Shown: piece after piece, positions 1 through 12,500 of the stretch
Layout: the number at the start of each line of letters is the position of its first letter
Position numbering within the stretch: position 1 is the stretch's first letter
DNA from: Athripsodes cinereus
Taxonomy: Eukaryota; Arthropoda; Insecta; Trichoptera; Leptoceridae
Reading direction: 5' to 3'
Assembly (NCBI GenBank): GCA_947579605.1
Contig: OX388307.1
Coordinates: 16,965,237-17,029,236, forward strand
Length of the DNA: 64,000 nucleotides
Program-made: the position numbers and the translations under genes
The notes under the pieces: generated by a model
What the model was told of the DNA's origin: nothing
The model's database searches: none
The model's input: only the letters and a program-made list of their open reading frames with translations

Positions 1-92
1 ATTATCTTTTTTAACCTTTATATCTATGAAAATGTCATGCGTTAAATTATTTGAATTAGTTAAAGTATTTGAGTGACAATTTTTATTTTAAG

Positions 93-3000
93 GGGGATGT
101 TAGCACGCAACACAATCCTGAAAGTCCTAAATTTGAACAAAAATCACATTAAAAAACTAGACACAAGTAGTTTCAGAGGATTAAGATTCTTACGGTATGT
201 AAATAAAACTTCAGTTACTTATTCCATATTTCATCCATCTATCCACACTAGAGATTACATTATTATCTGGTTACTATCCAAACCACATACTGCAGAGTTT
301 GAACTAAAAAAAAATAGAGAAAGTGTCATTTTTCTGAATTACTTATATAAAATTATTTATTGTGAAATAAAACTCATTTATTTAATAAGGAAGTTAAATA
401 AGTCAAATTAGATTTGTGCATATTGTATCAAATAGAAAAACCATTTGACTTTCTATTTTCTATTAGCTGCATCTACATTTGCTTGCGATCTTACCTCAAT
501 ATTGAATTGAAATTTTTTAAATATCTCATAAGTGAGTTATGTGTTAGTAAATTTTTATTGAATAAACATGTATTGACTAAATTTTACAGTGCATTTACAT
601 AAGTAAATGATGATAATAATAAAAAAGAACATTGCAGGAGACTCTTCTTAGCAGACAATGAAATATCAGATGTTGGAAGAGGAACATTCAGTTCCATTTC
701 AAGAATAGGAACAATTGATTTAGCCAGGAACAAAATCAAGAAAATTGATTATCAGATGTTTCATCAACTCAATTATGTAGAGGTAATAAACAATGTTATT
801 TTATGCTATGAATTCAATATAAATTAATTAATTTAATATTTATAAAAATTAATATAACTTTTTTAGCTGGTGGATGTATCTGAGAACAATGTAACAGAAA
901 TACAAAAACTGGCTTTCAAAGATTTATATCTTACAACAATTAATATCTCTCACAACCAAATATCAAAGATCGAAGTCGGGTCATTTGAGAATTGTGCTAA
1001 TATAACTATATTGGACTTATCTTTCAACAATATATCTAAAATCGTTCCACAAGCTTTTGATGTCACAACCTATGCTACGGAACTGCAGCTTTCATACAAC
1101 TTCCTCACAGAACTGAATCAGGTATTATAAGCCAAAATAGTTAAACATGTATGTACGAGCGAATCTTTTTTAAAAAGGCAGACTTATTACAGAGGTAATT
1201 TATAATACAACAAACCTCAATTACGCAAGGCTCTCCGAGTTCCATAATAATGTTTGATTTCTATCTATGAGGCATGTTTGAATTATTTCAAAAACTTTAT
1301 GCTACAAACTTTTCTCTATTCTTAAATCTTCGTATTCTGTAAACTATTATTTTTTCAGGTACCACTTCAAAATATGACAGGATTAAAGATATTGAATGTA
1401 TCTCACAACATGATTCATACCATACCAAAGAATACATTCCCAAAATTGTATGAACTTCATACTATTGACGTATCACATAATGTGCTAAAAGATATTGCCA
1501 ATGCTGTGTTCCAATCACTATTTTCTTTGAGGTATGTAATAAGAGTGTAATATAAGTACTTTAGATTATATAAACTACACTAAGTATTCCTAGTAAAATA
1601 TTATTTTTTCAGGAAACTTGATTTGAGTTATAACACATTAGAGCAAATAAAACTACCAACATTTGGGACTCTCCCCACGCTTCTTGACTTAGATTTGTCA
1701 CACAACAATATAACGGATATATCCAAAGGTTCTCTTGTGAAGCTGGCCAGTTGTAGGAAATTAGATGTCAGTCATAATAAACTTACCACCATATTCCAAA
1801 TACCCATCAGTTTAGGGTAAGATTTTAATATACCTACCTATTATACAGAAGAATGTTCGTTTTGCCATTTTAGAATTTACTTATTTCTTTAATCTGCTTA
1901 GTCCCTAGTAAAGAATACATCTCCCAATTATTTTTATAAGATTATGAGCATACTGGAAAGGCAGGCATTCATAAAACATCACATTTTAAGACATTTAACA
2001 CCTTCAGCTCAACAATGAGGTATGCCACCCATCCAGAATCTCTTAACTTTTATTGGCATGTAGAAAACAAATTAGAGTGTTTATTGCATGCACTTGTAGA
2101 AGATGCCATGAAAGTATGAATGAAATATACCGACTCTTTAATGTATGTTACAATAACGATTGATCCAGTTTATATTCTTACTCACAAATATTTAAATGAA
2201 TATAGATACCTAACCATTTTTATAATACAATGTACAAACTTGTATGTTTCAGGGAAATAAATTTATCATATAATGAAATATCAGAGGTACCTGACAATGT
2301 ATGGCCATCCATGAACGCTTTACTCTCATTAGACCTGAGTCGTAATCCTTTAGGCTCTGGCTTATCTTCTGGAAGCTTTGGATCCCTGTTGACTCTAAGG
2401 ATTCTGTCCTTTATAGAATGTGGTTTTAATGAGCCACCATGGGAAGCCCTCAGCAAACTGACTTCTCTACAATATCTTTATATGAATGTGAGGTCTTTTT
2501 ATTTGTTTCTGTTACTATTACTATTCCATATAGTATAAAAATCTTTCTATTATTTTTTAACAAATATTTATTGTTTTAGAAAAATAATATTACCACTCTT
2601 AAAAAAGCGTCATTTGGAAGACTTCCCATTGTATTTGAACTGGATTTGTCTGACAATCAGATTTCCAATATAAGTGTTAAAGCATTTGATGGACTGCTAC
2701 AACTTTTGACTCTGTCATTGAGAAACAATCAACTTAAACATATTCCGAATGGAGCGTTTTATGGTTTAGTTTCCTTAAGGTATATATTGATTTATGGGAC
2801 ATATTGATGAAGATGATTAAGTATACAACTTGAATTAGCTAACATAATTTGTGCAAACTATATAACTTTTTGTTCTCTACCAGGTCTCTAGATTTGTCTC
2901 ACAACTTTATTGAAAGAATTGATAATAAAACCAATAGTCTTATTGAAGAATGTTTGTCATTAGAAAGAGTAAGTATAAAACAATAATTTATCATCACCTA

Positions 3001-6000
3001 CTATGTATTGCTTAAAATTTGTTCTCTATTCTCATTAGTATTAGATGTTTAATTACCAATGGAATACATTTCACTTGTTTTTGGAGTACCTTTGAACTTC
3101 TTCGGAGGACTGATTGCATAATAATAAATTGAACTTTATTCAACTTAATATAACTAGATGGTACCTTATGACTTCATGTTTCTATGATATTTGGCAGTTT
3201 CTCACATTTTATAATGTAACAAGACTGACTAAAAAATGTAACAGAGATAGCAAGCAATGGTTATTGCGTCCCTTTCTAAAAGATCATCCATAAGCTCAGC
3301 AACAAAATAATGTTATTTTTTATTTGACTGACGGTGTGGCGCGAAGGTAACACTCTTGCCTTTGAGTAATGAGGTCCCGGGTTCTATTCTCGGCTTGGGC
3401 AAAGTGAAGAATGACCTTTTTCAAATTGTCTTGGGTCTGGGTGTTACATGTATATGTGTTTAGTGTGAATTGTCGTGTTAGTACCCATTATATAAGTTCA
3501 TATCTGAGTTTGGGACTATCTCGATATGTTTGAATTGTCTATGCATGTTATGTTATACATAATAAATCATTGTCCCGTGGAGTGCCCGGCACAGAGCGAT
3601 TGACTTGTATATTTATTATTTGTAGTTCATCATTTATAATATATTCAGTTCAGCAATATGGTATGTCACTTGTCCTGAATGTCTTAACTTCTGTTGGTAC
3701 AGAGAGGGTGACTTGCATATTTATTATTTGTAGTTCATCATTTATAATATATTCAGTTCAGCAATATGGTATGTCACCTGTCCTGAATGTCTTAACTTCT
3801 GTTGGTACAGAGAGGGTGACTTGCATATTTATTATTTGTAGTTCATCATTTATAATATATTCAGTTCAGCAATATGGTATGTCACCTGTCCTGAATGTCT
3901 TAACTTCTGTTGGTACAGAGAGGGTGACTTGCATATTTATTATTTGTAGTTCATCATTTATAATATATTCAGTTCAGCAATATGGTATGTCACCTGTCCT
4001 GAATGTCTTAATTTCTGTTGGTACAGAGAGGGTGACTTGCATGCAGTTAGTCCACTGGCATAGATAGATAGATTTATTTTATCTATCGCCACATAAATGC
4101 TTTGTTAACTTTTTTAAATAGTGTTTATAACATTTTATATATTATAATTGTTTTGAAATTTTTTATGTAGTATGAATCATTGACTGTTCAATTGCAAGTG
4201 AGTTTTATTGGTTTATTGTACGAGGGCAGTCCGATAAGTACTTAGCCTCGGCGCTCGACGGCACCACTATCGCAAGAAAAATATACCATCGTAAAGTACA
4301 TTCTTGTAGATGGCTTTTGTCAAAATTTCAGCCGAATCAGACTCATAGTTTTGTTTTGACTGCATCTGGAAGCGGGCGGGTCCACTAATTTTAGAAAAAT
4401 GGAAAAAGAGCAATATCGGTTGGTGATTCGATTCTTGTTTTTGGAAGGGAAATCGCGAAGTGAAATCAAAGAGCGATTGGATGCTGTGTACGGTGACTCT
4501 CCTTCTTCGATAGCGATCGTCAAAAATGGTTTACGAGTTTCGACGTGGTCGTGCGTCGGTTTTTAACAAGCCACGCCCAGGTGCCCTGAAAATGGCTACC
4601 ACGGAGGATAACGTGACAAAAAATCCATGATATCGTATTGACAGAGCGCCAATTGAAGGTGTGTGAGATAGCTAAGATAATTGGCATCTCAAAAAACCAC
4701 ATGGGTTATATCATTCATGAAATTTTGGACATGAGAAAGTTCTCGCGAAAGGTGCCGCGTTTTCTCACTCCGGACAACAAGCGCAACCGTAAGACCACTT
4801 CAGAGCAGTGTTTGACGCTGTGTAAGACCAATCCGAAAGAGTTTCTGCGTCGCTTCATGACCGTTGACAAAACATGGATCTACTGGTATCCACCAGAGAC
4901 CAAGGAACAGTCGAAACAGTGGACTTTACCCGGCGAACGTACTCCGAAGATGGTGAAGACTGTCTTATCGGCCGGAGAGATGTGGCCACTGTTTTCTGGG
5001 ATTCACAAGGTGTGATCTACTTCCACCACCTGGAAATTTATAAAACGATCACAGGGCTCTACTATGCCGAATAATTGGGCCGATTCGGCGCCGAATCGCA
5101 GAAAAAAACGGGCCCGTTCGACGAAAAAAAGTGTTCTTCCATCATGACAATGTACTGGCTCACACCCTCGCCATTGCCACGGCCAAATTGTTTGAATTGG
5201 GTTACGAACTGCTGGTCCATCCACTGTATTCTCCAGATTTGGTCTCGTGCGACTTTTTTTGTTTCCAAACTTGAAAAAATCACTCACCGGGCAGAAATTT
5301 AAGTCGAATTAGGAGGTCATCGCCACCACGGAGGCCGATTTTGGAGACCTCGAGAAAACGTATTTTTTAGACGGGTTAAAGAAGTTGGAACATCGCTGGG
5401 TCAAGTGTATCGAGCTAAAAGGAGACTATGTTGAAAAATAAATCGCCACTTTTCCAAAATTTTATTTTTTTCTTATGTAGGCTAAGTACTTATCGGACCG
5501 CCCTCGTATTCATGCTTATTTTTTTATTTAATACTGTGTTGATACTTTCTTACGTATTATATACTTTTAATTACTTTTTTAATTTTTGATACCATGTAAT
5601 TGATTTTTTATTCTTATAAAAGCTTTAAGCTGTATAATATACAGCTTAAAGCTTTTATAAAGCATATTATGTGTGTATAAATAAATAAATAATAAAAAAA
5701 AATACTTAACATACATTCATATATCATAGCCTGACCCATAAACTGTAAAGTAACTATTTTATGATTTCTTATTCAATCTTCAGTTAGTTTACTACATTAT
5801 CTTTGTTTCTATTTCAGTTGAATTTAAGCAACAATAAAATAAGTTTCATCACTCGTAAAACATTCCCGAATGATCCTTATATTCCATACAATCTGAAGGA
5901 AATAGATCTAAGTTATAATGTGATGCCTGTGTTGACCAATGATATTTTGTTCGGGACCAAGAAATTAACTGTACTCAATGTATCTCACAACATTTTAAAT

Positions 6001-8765
6001 GATTTACGGAGAGGTATATTCTTCAAATATTTTTTATTCTGTTACATCAGTGTTTCCCACGGTATGGGATATGCCCCACTGATGGAGCATCACGCCTCAG
6101 AGGTGGGGCACTGCGCTTCCACGTATTATTGAAAATTTACCAACTGTTCACTTAAAAAAGAAGCCAGTGGGGCATATGACTTTTGATAAGACTACGGTGG
6201 GGCATGGCATAAGAAAGGTTGGGAAACACTGTCTTACATTAATATTTTTCCAGGTTGGCTGGAAGAAATTGCGTATACGATAAGTCTACCTCGTGGTATT
6301 TTCTGTAAACATAATGTTTAAATACTACATATTTTGCTGCCAATAAAGTTTTATTATTACTTATTTAAAATTACGAACTAAACTGTTTTAAAATATAATT
6401 CTGTACCTGAGAGCCTAAGTGCTCTTAAGTGCTAAAATACCATTTTCAAATTCAATTTTTTAATCGTAAAAATCTTAACATTTTACTAGTAATAAGATGT
6501 ATATAGTATATACAGCTTATTACATAGACCCTAAGTATTTCTGTACTTAAGACTCACGACTTATGTGTTATTTTCGCTTTTTTCATAGCTTTGGCATTTT
6601 TGTCAAAAATGCACTTAAGTCCTAATGGCTCTCAGGTACAGTTATTATTGTATATTTTAGAATTATCAAACATTTCACATTTCCAGATGTAATTGGAAAT
6701 GTGACGTCTCTGCTGCATCTGGATATGTCACACAATGATATAAACGATTTGACATCTGAAAAAGGTAATTATTTAGTAAGGTACATCAACTGAAGTGGTT
6801 TATAACCTAATGGCAGACCACTGAACATCCAATTGAAAAGTCTATGGTTTGAAAGTCCATGTACACTACACCAGATTATTTGTTAGAAACTCTTATTGAA
6901 ATTATATGGTATAATTAATGGCAATGCATTGTATTCAGGACTATTCCGACTTCCGCTGAACATCTCCTCCATCGACCTCTCTCATAACAGACTGTCACTG
7001 TTGCCTCTGGGTCATTTTAAAAATGCTACCAAGTTGAAATATTTGGATGTAAGTTACAATGAGTTGCATAATTATGATGACACATTTGTAACCCGACTTG
7101 CGAATGAAGGATTGCAATTACGATTTGATGGTTAGTACCAATTTATTAAAAATTTCCTTTAGAAATTTTCTATGAATTATGGTTTTGATGAATAATAATC
7201 AATAAGTTTCATATAAAATCATATTGTAGGTATTCTTTAAACAATTTTTTTTTTCAGGTAACCCATTAAGCTGTGACTGTTTCTCTAGGCCCTTAAAACA
7301 TTACTTAAATCGTTTGCCCAGAAGTTATTTAATGGAAAACAGTTTCTTTGCAAACATAACATGTCAGTATCCAGGTGTTCTAAAGGATGTAAAATTTTTG
7401 GATGTTGAAGATGGGAGACTGAACTGTGATGAGACAGTAGGAACCAGAGAAATACTCAATATGAAACTAGGAATAGAATCGGTCAATGGTTCATTATATG
7501 AAAAAGAACCTGATTTAGTTTTCCGAGATGTAAAATTGTAAGTAATCCTTTTTGTGTCATTTTTAAAATTGTGTACTTAATTTTTAAGAATTGTGATGTT
7601 CTGTATTGAAACTACTTTTTATAGTTGCACATTATTTTTGATATTCGACAGTCCATTTTGATTCAAACTTGATGCTAGGTGCTTTACTATATTACATCAG
7701 ACACTAGTGTTGTAAGTCAATAGACAAAACTTGATGCTAGGTGCTTTACTATATTACATCAGACACTAGTGTTGTAAGTCAATAGACAAAACTTGATGCT
7801 AGGTGCTTTACTATATTACATCAGACACTAGTGTTGTAAGTCAATAGACAAAACTTGATGCTAGGTGCTTTACTATATTACATCAGACACTAGTGTTGTA
7901 AGTCAATAGACAAAACTTGATGCTAGGTGCTTTACTATATTACATCAGACACTAGTGTTGTAAGTCAATAGACAAAACTTGATGCTAGGTGCTTTACTAT
8001 ATTACATCAGACACTAGTGTTGTAAGTCAATAGACAAAACTTGATGCTAGGTGCTTTACTATATTACATCAGACACTAGTGTTGCAAGTCAATAGACAAA
8101 ACTTAATGCTTATCGAAAATAACTTTATGAAAATTTTTGGTTAAATTTATAGGCTTCATATGACATAAATCACATACTTAAAAGATAGTTTATGAAGAAC
8201 CCATCAATGAATTATTATTTTTAAGTTTGTACTTCTAAACTTTATTTATATAATGTTCGTACTACGGACTAATGAGATTCAAAATCACTATATTGACATC
8301 TCTCTCTGTTTACCCTTTCTCAGCTCTCAGGATTCAATACTTGTTGAATGGTTTGTGAAATCTTCAAAAGATATTGCCGACTTTAGAATCATCATAAGAA
8401 ATATGAAAAATCAAATTTTATTTGCTACCGATATTCCATATAATCAACGTCAGTATATTATACAAGTAGGTGAAAATGATAAGTTAAACAAAGCTTTGAA
8501 AGAGAAACCTGTGGATATGGAGCTATGTATTCTGAGTGGAAATTCAAATGCAGTCACCGGAAACTGGTTCCAAAATCAATGCAAAAAACTTCCAGAAGAT
8601 TTCAGTGTATTAAATAAGGAAAACTTTGTGCATTCTAAAACTCTTAAGAAGGGACTCAATGGAAGATATTATCGCTCAAGTGGACAACAATCACATAGTC
8701 TAATATTAAGCAAATACCTGTTAACTATTGTCTTTGCTATTTTTCCTTTATTAATTCACTTTTAA
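93..8765 (+). CDS. LRR cell-surface protein, chaoptin/artichoke-like (5'-partial)
   Basis: The gene runs in from the left edge. Exons with AG..GT boundaries and matching phase are 93-194, 638-782, 867-1121, 1359-1531, 1613-1816, 2253-2487, 2580-2779, 2884-2968, 5818-6013, 6687-6764, 6939-7130, 7258-7537 and 8324-8765, giving 861 residues in one frame. Most of the protein is tandem extracellular leucine-rich repeats of about 24 residues; cores such as LDLSHNNI, LNVSHNMI and IDLSHNRL recur. They are followed by a cysteine cap (GNPLSCDCFSRPL, then ITCQYPG and RLNCDE), a fibronectin-III-like stretch, and a C-terminal hydrophobic tail (ILSKYLLTIVFAIFPLLIHF) ending at the stop. That tail suggests a GPI signal or a membrane anchor. 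Such proteins act in adhesion or matrix organisation at the cell surface. Exons often end inside or between repeats. The family name is inference; signal peptide and start are outside the window. Confidence 0.85.
1925..2075 (+). repeat. Dispersed repeat 'R' copy in LRR intron
   Basis: Part of an unclassified dispersed family seen about a dozen times in the window. The recognisable core here is ACATTTAACACCTTCAGCTC, then AATGAGGTATGCCACCCATC. It lies in the intron between exons 1613-1816 and 2253-2487. Confidence 0.6.
3325..3571 (+). mobile_element. tRNA-derived SINE
   Basis: The head resembles RNA polymerase III boxes: TGGCGCGAAGG (A-box-like) and GGTTCTATTC (B-box-like), about 50 bases apart. 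The body (TTGGGTCTGGGTGTTACATG, GAGTTTGGGACTATCTCG) resembles tails of arthropod SINEs, and it ends in CATAATAAATCATTG. It sits in the large LRR intron 2969-5817. Confidence 0.6.
3594..4042 (+). repeat. 108-bp tandem repeat, about 4 copies
   Basis: The marker CTGTTGGTAC occurs at 3691, 3799, 3907 and (truncated) 4015, so the period is exactly 108 bases. Because 108 is divisible by three, the array is open in one frame as a 36-residue repeat; this is a by-product, not a gene. The unit (TATGTCACCTGTCCTGAATG, GGTACAGAGAGGGTGACTTG) is a segment of dispersed repeat R. It lies in an intron. Confidence 0.9.
4221..5506 (+). mobile_element. mariner-type DNA transposon, full length but degenerate
   Basis: The 1286-bp element has inverted termini beginning CGAGGGCAGTCCGATAAGTA (left) and CGAGGGCGGTCCGATAAGTA (right, reverse complement), with one mismatch over about 27 bases. 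TA lies on both sides (4219-4220, 5507-5508), as expected for Tc1/mariner insertion. It is intact from end to end and sits in the LRR intron 2969-5817 in the sense orientation. Confidence 0.92.
4399..5441 (+). pseudogene. Mariner transposase pseudogene
   Basis: Reading starts at the ATG in MEKEQYRLVIRFLFLEGKS, a typical mariner N-terminus, and ends with LEHRWVKCIELKGDYVEK before TAA. All three catalytic acidic sites of a DD34D transposase can be located (VDKTWIYWY, HHDNVLAHT, YSPDLVSCDFF), but they fall in different frames. Several small indels break the reading, for example around 4520-4560, 4615-4625 and 5060-5130. It is a dead copy. The length fits a normal transposase of about 345 residues. 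Confidence 0.88.
6048..6231. mobile_element. hAT-like MITE 1
   Basis: A 184-bp element bounded by CAGTGTTTCCCA and its inverted counterpart TGGGAAACACTG. It is flanked by 8-bp near-duplicates TGTTACAT and TCTTACAT, as left by hAT transposases. Inside, the motif GTGGGGCAT or its complement appears four times (near 6072, 6101, 6168 and 6196). It lies in the intron between exons 5818-6013 and 6687-6764. Confidence 0.82.
6401..6641 (+). mobile_element. CTGTACC MITE, copy 1
   Basis: The ends are CTGTACCTGAGAGCC and its inverted match GGCTCTCAGGTACAG. The interior carries the palindromic stretch GTATATAGTATATACAGC. A second copy in the opposite orientation lies at 42296-42549. It shares one LRR intron with hAT-like MITE 1. 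Confidence 0.85.
7667..8100 (+). repeat. 62-bp tandem repeat, 7 copies
   Basis: ACTTGATGCTAGGTGCTTTA recurs at 7667, 7729, 7791, 7853, 7915, 7977 and 8039, a strict 62-base period; the copies are nearly identical (one T to C change in the last). It lies in the last intron of the LRR gene (7538-8323). High identity points to recent expansion. Confidence 0.95.
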
Positions 8766-9109
8766 AAATAGTCCTATCTACACTACTTGGAGGATGCAGC
8801 AAACGAAGGTTTCTTCCTTACTTTCCTTCTCTCCATTGATATTGAAAAGGAAAAAGAAGAAAATAAAATTCTTTTCTGTAGAGGCATAAAGAAGATAAGA
8901 AAGACAGAACTCTTCGTTCACTGGGTTCTCTGAGCATTGTGGACATGGCTAAGGGCGAACATAAGACTAGAAAAATAATATAGACTGTGCAATATTAATG
9001 AAGATATTAATATTTTTAGAATATATATAAATATCCACATGAAGTATAAAAAATATTTTATGTGCATGTAAATATAATATTTACCTATATCCTGATATTG
9101 TAGATTTTT

Positions 9110-9145
9110 ATATTAAAATAAATAACTGAATAAAATTGATCTTGT
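9110..9145 (+). terminator. Likely polyadenylation region of the LRR gene
   Basis: Overlapping AATAAA hexamers (AAATAAATAACTGAATAAAA) lie about 350 bases after the stop at 8765 and are followed by a T-rich run. This is the first strong plus-strand signal downstream of the gene. No transcript evidence is available. Confidence 0.45.
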
Positions 9146-9565
9146 TTTTTTAATATACTTACCTCATAAAACTTGATAAAGGTTTTAAAATATAATTATC
9201 AATGTAGCAATCATTTGATTATGTAAATGTTTTTTTATATCTTTGCACCTGTAAACTTATTTGTTATTTATATTCCCTTAAAAATGAAACAATTTTTGAT
9301 GCTCATTATTAAATATAATATTTATTTTACACCATTTTCTCTTGCATATATAATATAAGTTTATATTACTGATACATTTATGACTATGTTAGTAACGCAT
9401 CTACCAGAGTCTATTGATTGAAACATGATTTTTTTCAGGTAGGTATATTTTAAAAACTGTGTGAATTCACCCTTTTACCTTTGACTGCCACTGAACAAAC
9501 TGTATTTATATAATGTAGGTTATACTAAAATCTTGTAACATATGTTACTCCTATTCACTAGATGA
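9146..9565. other. Convergent intergenic gap
   Basis: AT-rich DNA between the 3' ends of the LRR gene (plus) and the ACE-like gene (minus). It carries several minus-strand AATAAA hexamers, for example near 9318, that could serve the ACE-like transcript. No ORF or repeat was recognised. Confidence 0.5.
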
Positions 9566-12500
9566 TCACCATCCTAAGGGTATGTTATACTTATTAATTA
9601 TATTCAGTAGAGTAGTCTTCAGAGGTGCAAAGTATTGGAGGATGGCCGAGGATGCAATATTTTTGTCTCCCGTGAGGATGTACAACACTTCTCTCCAGTG
9701 AAGAGAACTTCCTTTAGACATCATTTCTCTGTAAAATAAAACAATTCAATTATAAACCAATAGGTACATATTGTTTATTCACTGAATCAAAATTATTTGA
9801 ATGTAGAATTATAAAAGTTCCCAACTACAATAAACACAACATCCACCTTGAGATAACTTCATCATCCTCAAAGAACTAGAACCCATAGAAATATTTCTGT
9901 AATAAATAACTGACAATAATTATTATTTATTTATTATTGGACAACATTGAAGTATCGTTTACATGCCAAAGCACCTCAAGGACACTGTACAATTCATCAA
10001 TTCTAGGATATTACATAATTGTTAAGATATCTAACGCAGATCAAAGAAAAAAATAAAAGGTAATCACACTATAATCATATATAAAATTCTCGTGTCGCGG
10101 TGTTATCATACTCCTCCGAAACGGCTGGACCGATTTTGATGAAATTATGTGTGCTTATCGGGTTGGTCTGAGAATCGGCCAACATCTATTTTTCATACCC
10201 CTAAAAGTTAAGGGTGGTCCACCCCGATTTTTTTTTATTTTTTGGGCAAATTTTTTTATGGTGAGGCATTAAAAAATACATTCAGCCCTAAATTTTCACC
10301 CTTCTACCATCAACCCCTATTTTGTAATAGCGATATTAGTAATCTAGAAATAATGTATATGGTAAAACAACGTTTACCGCGTCAGAAATAAAATTTAAGT
10401 GAATGAAAAATTTACTTAAGTTTTTGTCCTGCCTTCTTGGATCCATAAATGTCACAACGATGAAGTGGCATGGGAAGCATTAGTTCTGGTGAGGCTTTAC
10501 CAAAAACACTCCACTGACACATTGCTCGGTACATCTGGGCACTCAGGAAACTGCTTAAGAAATACCTGAACGTACAAAAATATTGTTTTAAAATGTCCAA
10601 CAGGTTTAGAAATTGGCATAATGGTAGATACAGATGAATATTAATATATTATAAATAATATGCAGTGGTGGTTCTAGCATCCAATTATGCGGCGTCCTAA
10701 GCTAACAGTTTTGCCATTTGCGAGGCCCATAACAATTTGATTAAAGAATTTATGAAAATACCTCGATTCTAAAAGTTCTACTCCTCTGTCGCCAAATTAA
10801 CCATTTTGTCACAATTTAAATAAAATTAAATAGCTTCATTTTTATACTCAAATGTTGAAAAATGTATATTATTTCTCATATTTTATACAAAAATGAGCCT
10901 TCGGAGATCTATATCGTCAATCTTTTAATTTTTGCATAATTATATAGTTTATCTGTGGAGGCTAAAGAATTTGTCTTTCACTATTTTCTGCAAGTTTTCG
11001 AGTGTCTTGGAAAAATTCGTAAAACTTCACGTGTAAGACAATTAACATCTAGGTGAAATATGTCAATTATCCTGAAATTCCTGAATACCAGTTAATAGTG
11101 TTATGATGCAGAATCTCGTTACTTTTATATTGAGCATACCCGTCTTCTTAACCTTTCTAGCAGAATATTGTAACTTTTTATTCTCTTAAAATGTGCAAGG
11201 CAGAAAACAAATCATGAATAAACAATAATACGAATAATGCCCCTCCGTTACCTACTATTCTATGCCCTTATCTGCGCATGCGCATAAATTCTTTAAGCGT
11301 CCATCGGAAGAGGTGCCTGACGTCGAAAATTAAAAAAAAAAACTGATTACTAGGCTATCTGGAACACGAAAATCAATTTATTATCATAGAAGCTGTATTT
11401 TGTATCCATCGCACTAAGATAGTCTAGGTACATTTAATTACCATTTTTATAACTATTTCAACGTTCTACCTGTACCATGTCAACTGATTATCCAACAGTG
11501 ATTATTTACTCTAACTAGTTATTAATAATTTTAGTATTTAGGTACCTGACATATGGAGTGTTATCTGGAATATGAAATTTGGCGCCAGCATCAAAGTATT
11601 TCTCGGATCTAACTTCTTGATTCGGAGGTTCCAGCCCCTGGTATTGTCTGATGTATTTCCAAAATGCTTTGTTATAATTGTCTTGCTTGATTTTTCCAGA
11701 AAATATATCCCATCTGTATTTGTCAATTATAAAACCATAAGGAATTTGAGGAATTTTTGATAAAGCTTGTCGTAACAATAGAATAGTATCAAAATCTACA
11801 TTGATATCAGTAAAATCTTCCATTACATTGTAATTATTTTTTAAACTATTCAAGTGAATACTGTCACTGTTTTCATTTTTCATCAAGTTGTCAATTTTGG
11901 GACGATTGTACATTAATTTATCATTAATCAATCCGAGTCTTTGCAAATGCTGCGGAGTCAACACTCCGTACATTATAGAATCTCCAATACTTTCCTGAAA
12001 AGCTGAGTTGGCACCGTCCTACAAAAGGAAGACAGGGTAATTAGGCACATCAGTGGGCCTAGACAAAACACATTTAAGCGTTAAGTTTTCGTTTCGTTTT
12101 CGTTCAAACGCGGACGACGTTGCGAGAACGCGTCAATTTTCGGAGCTAAAATACACAAATTTGTAGCTACGAAAATTGACGCGTTCTCGCAACCTCGTCT
12201 TCTTTGAACGAAAACGTAACGCATAAATGTGTTTTGACTAGGCCTACAGACCCTAATTATTCACATTAATATTTAAATATTGACTCCTAGTTTTCGATTT
12301 AGATAGATATATAAACATTTTACATCTTAAATTCGGCGATGAGATGTTTGCCGTCTAGCTGTTTGACTAGATCAATAAATGTCGTAATTTTTATTGATCT
12401 AGTCAGTTGTCTTCTCCGCGCAAAGACAGAAATACAGCAATGACATGCAGCTGGTCGAAGGACCCATCGACCCCCTGAATAGCGCACAAGTCTGAGGACT

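Noticed and set aside
3570..4067. 165-residue open frame
   Set aside because: It is the translation of the 108-bp tandem repeat, open only because 108 is divisible by three; no start context, splice sites or homology.
7667..8100. CRISPR-like regular array
   Set aside because: Whole 62-bp unit repeats with no variable spacer; minisatellite in an intron.
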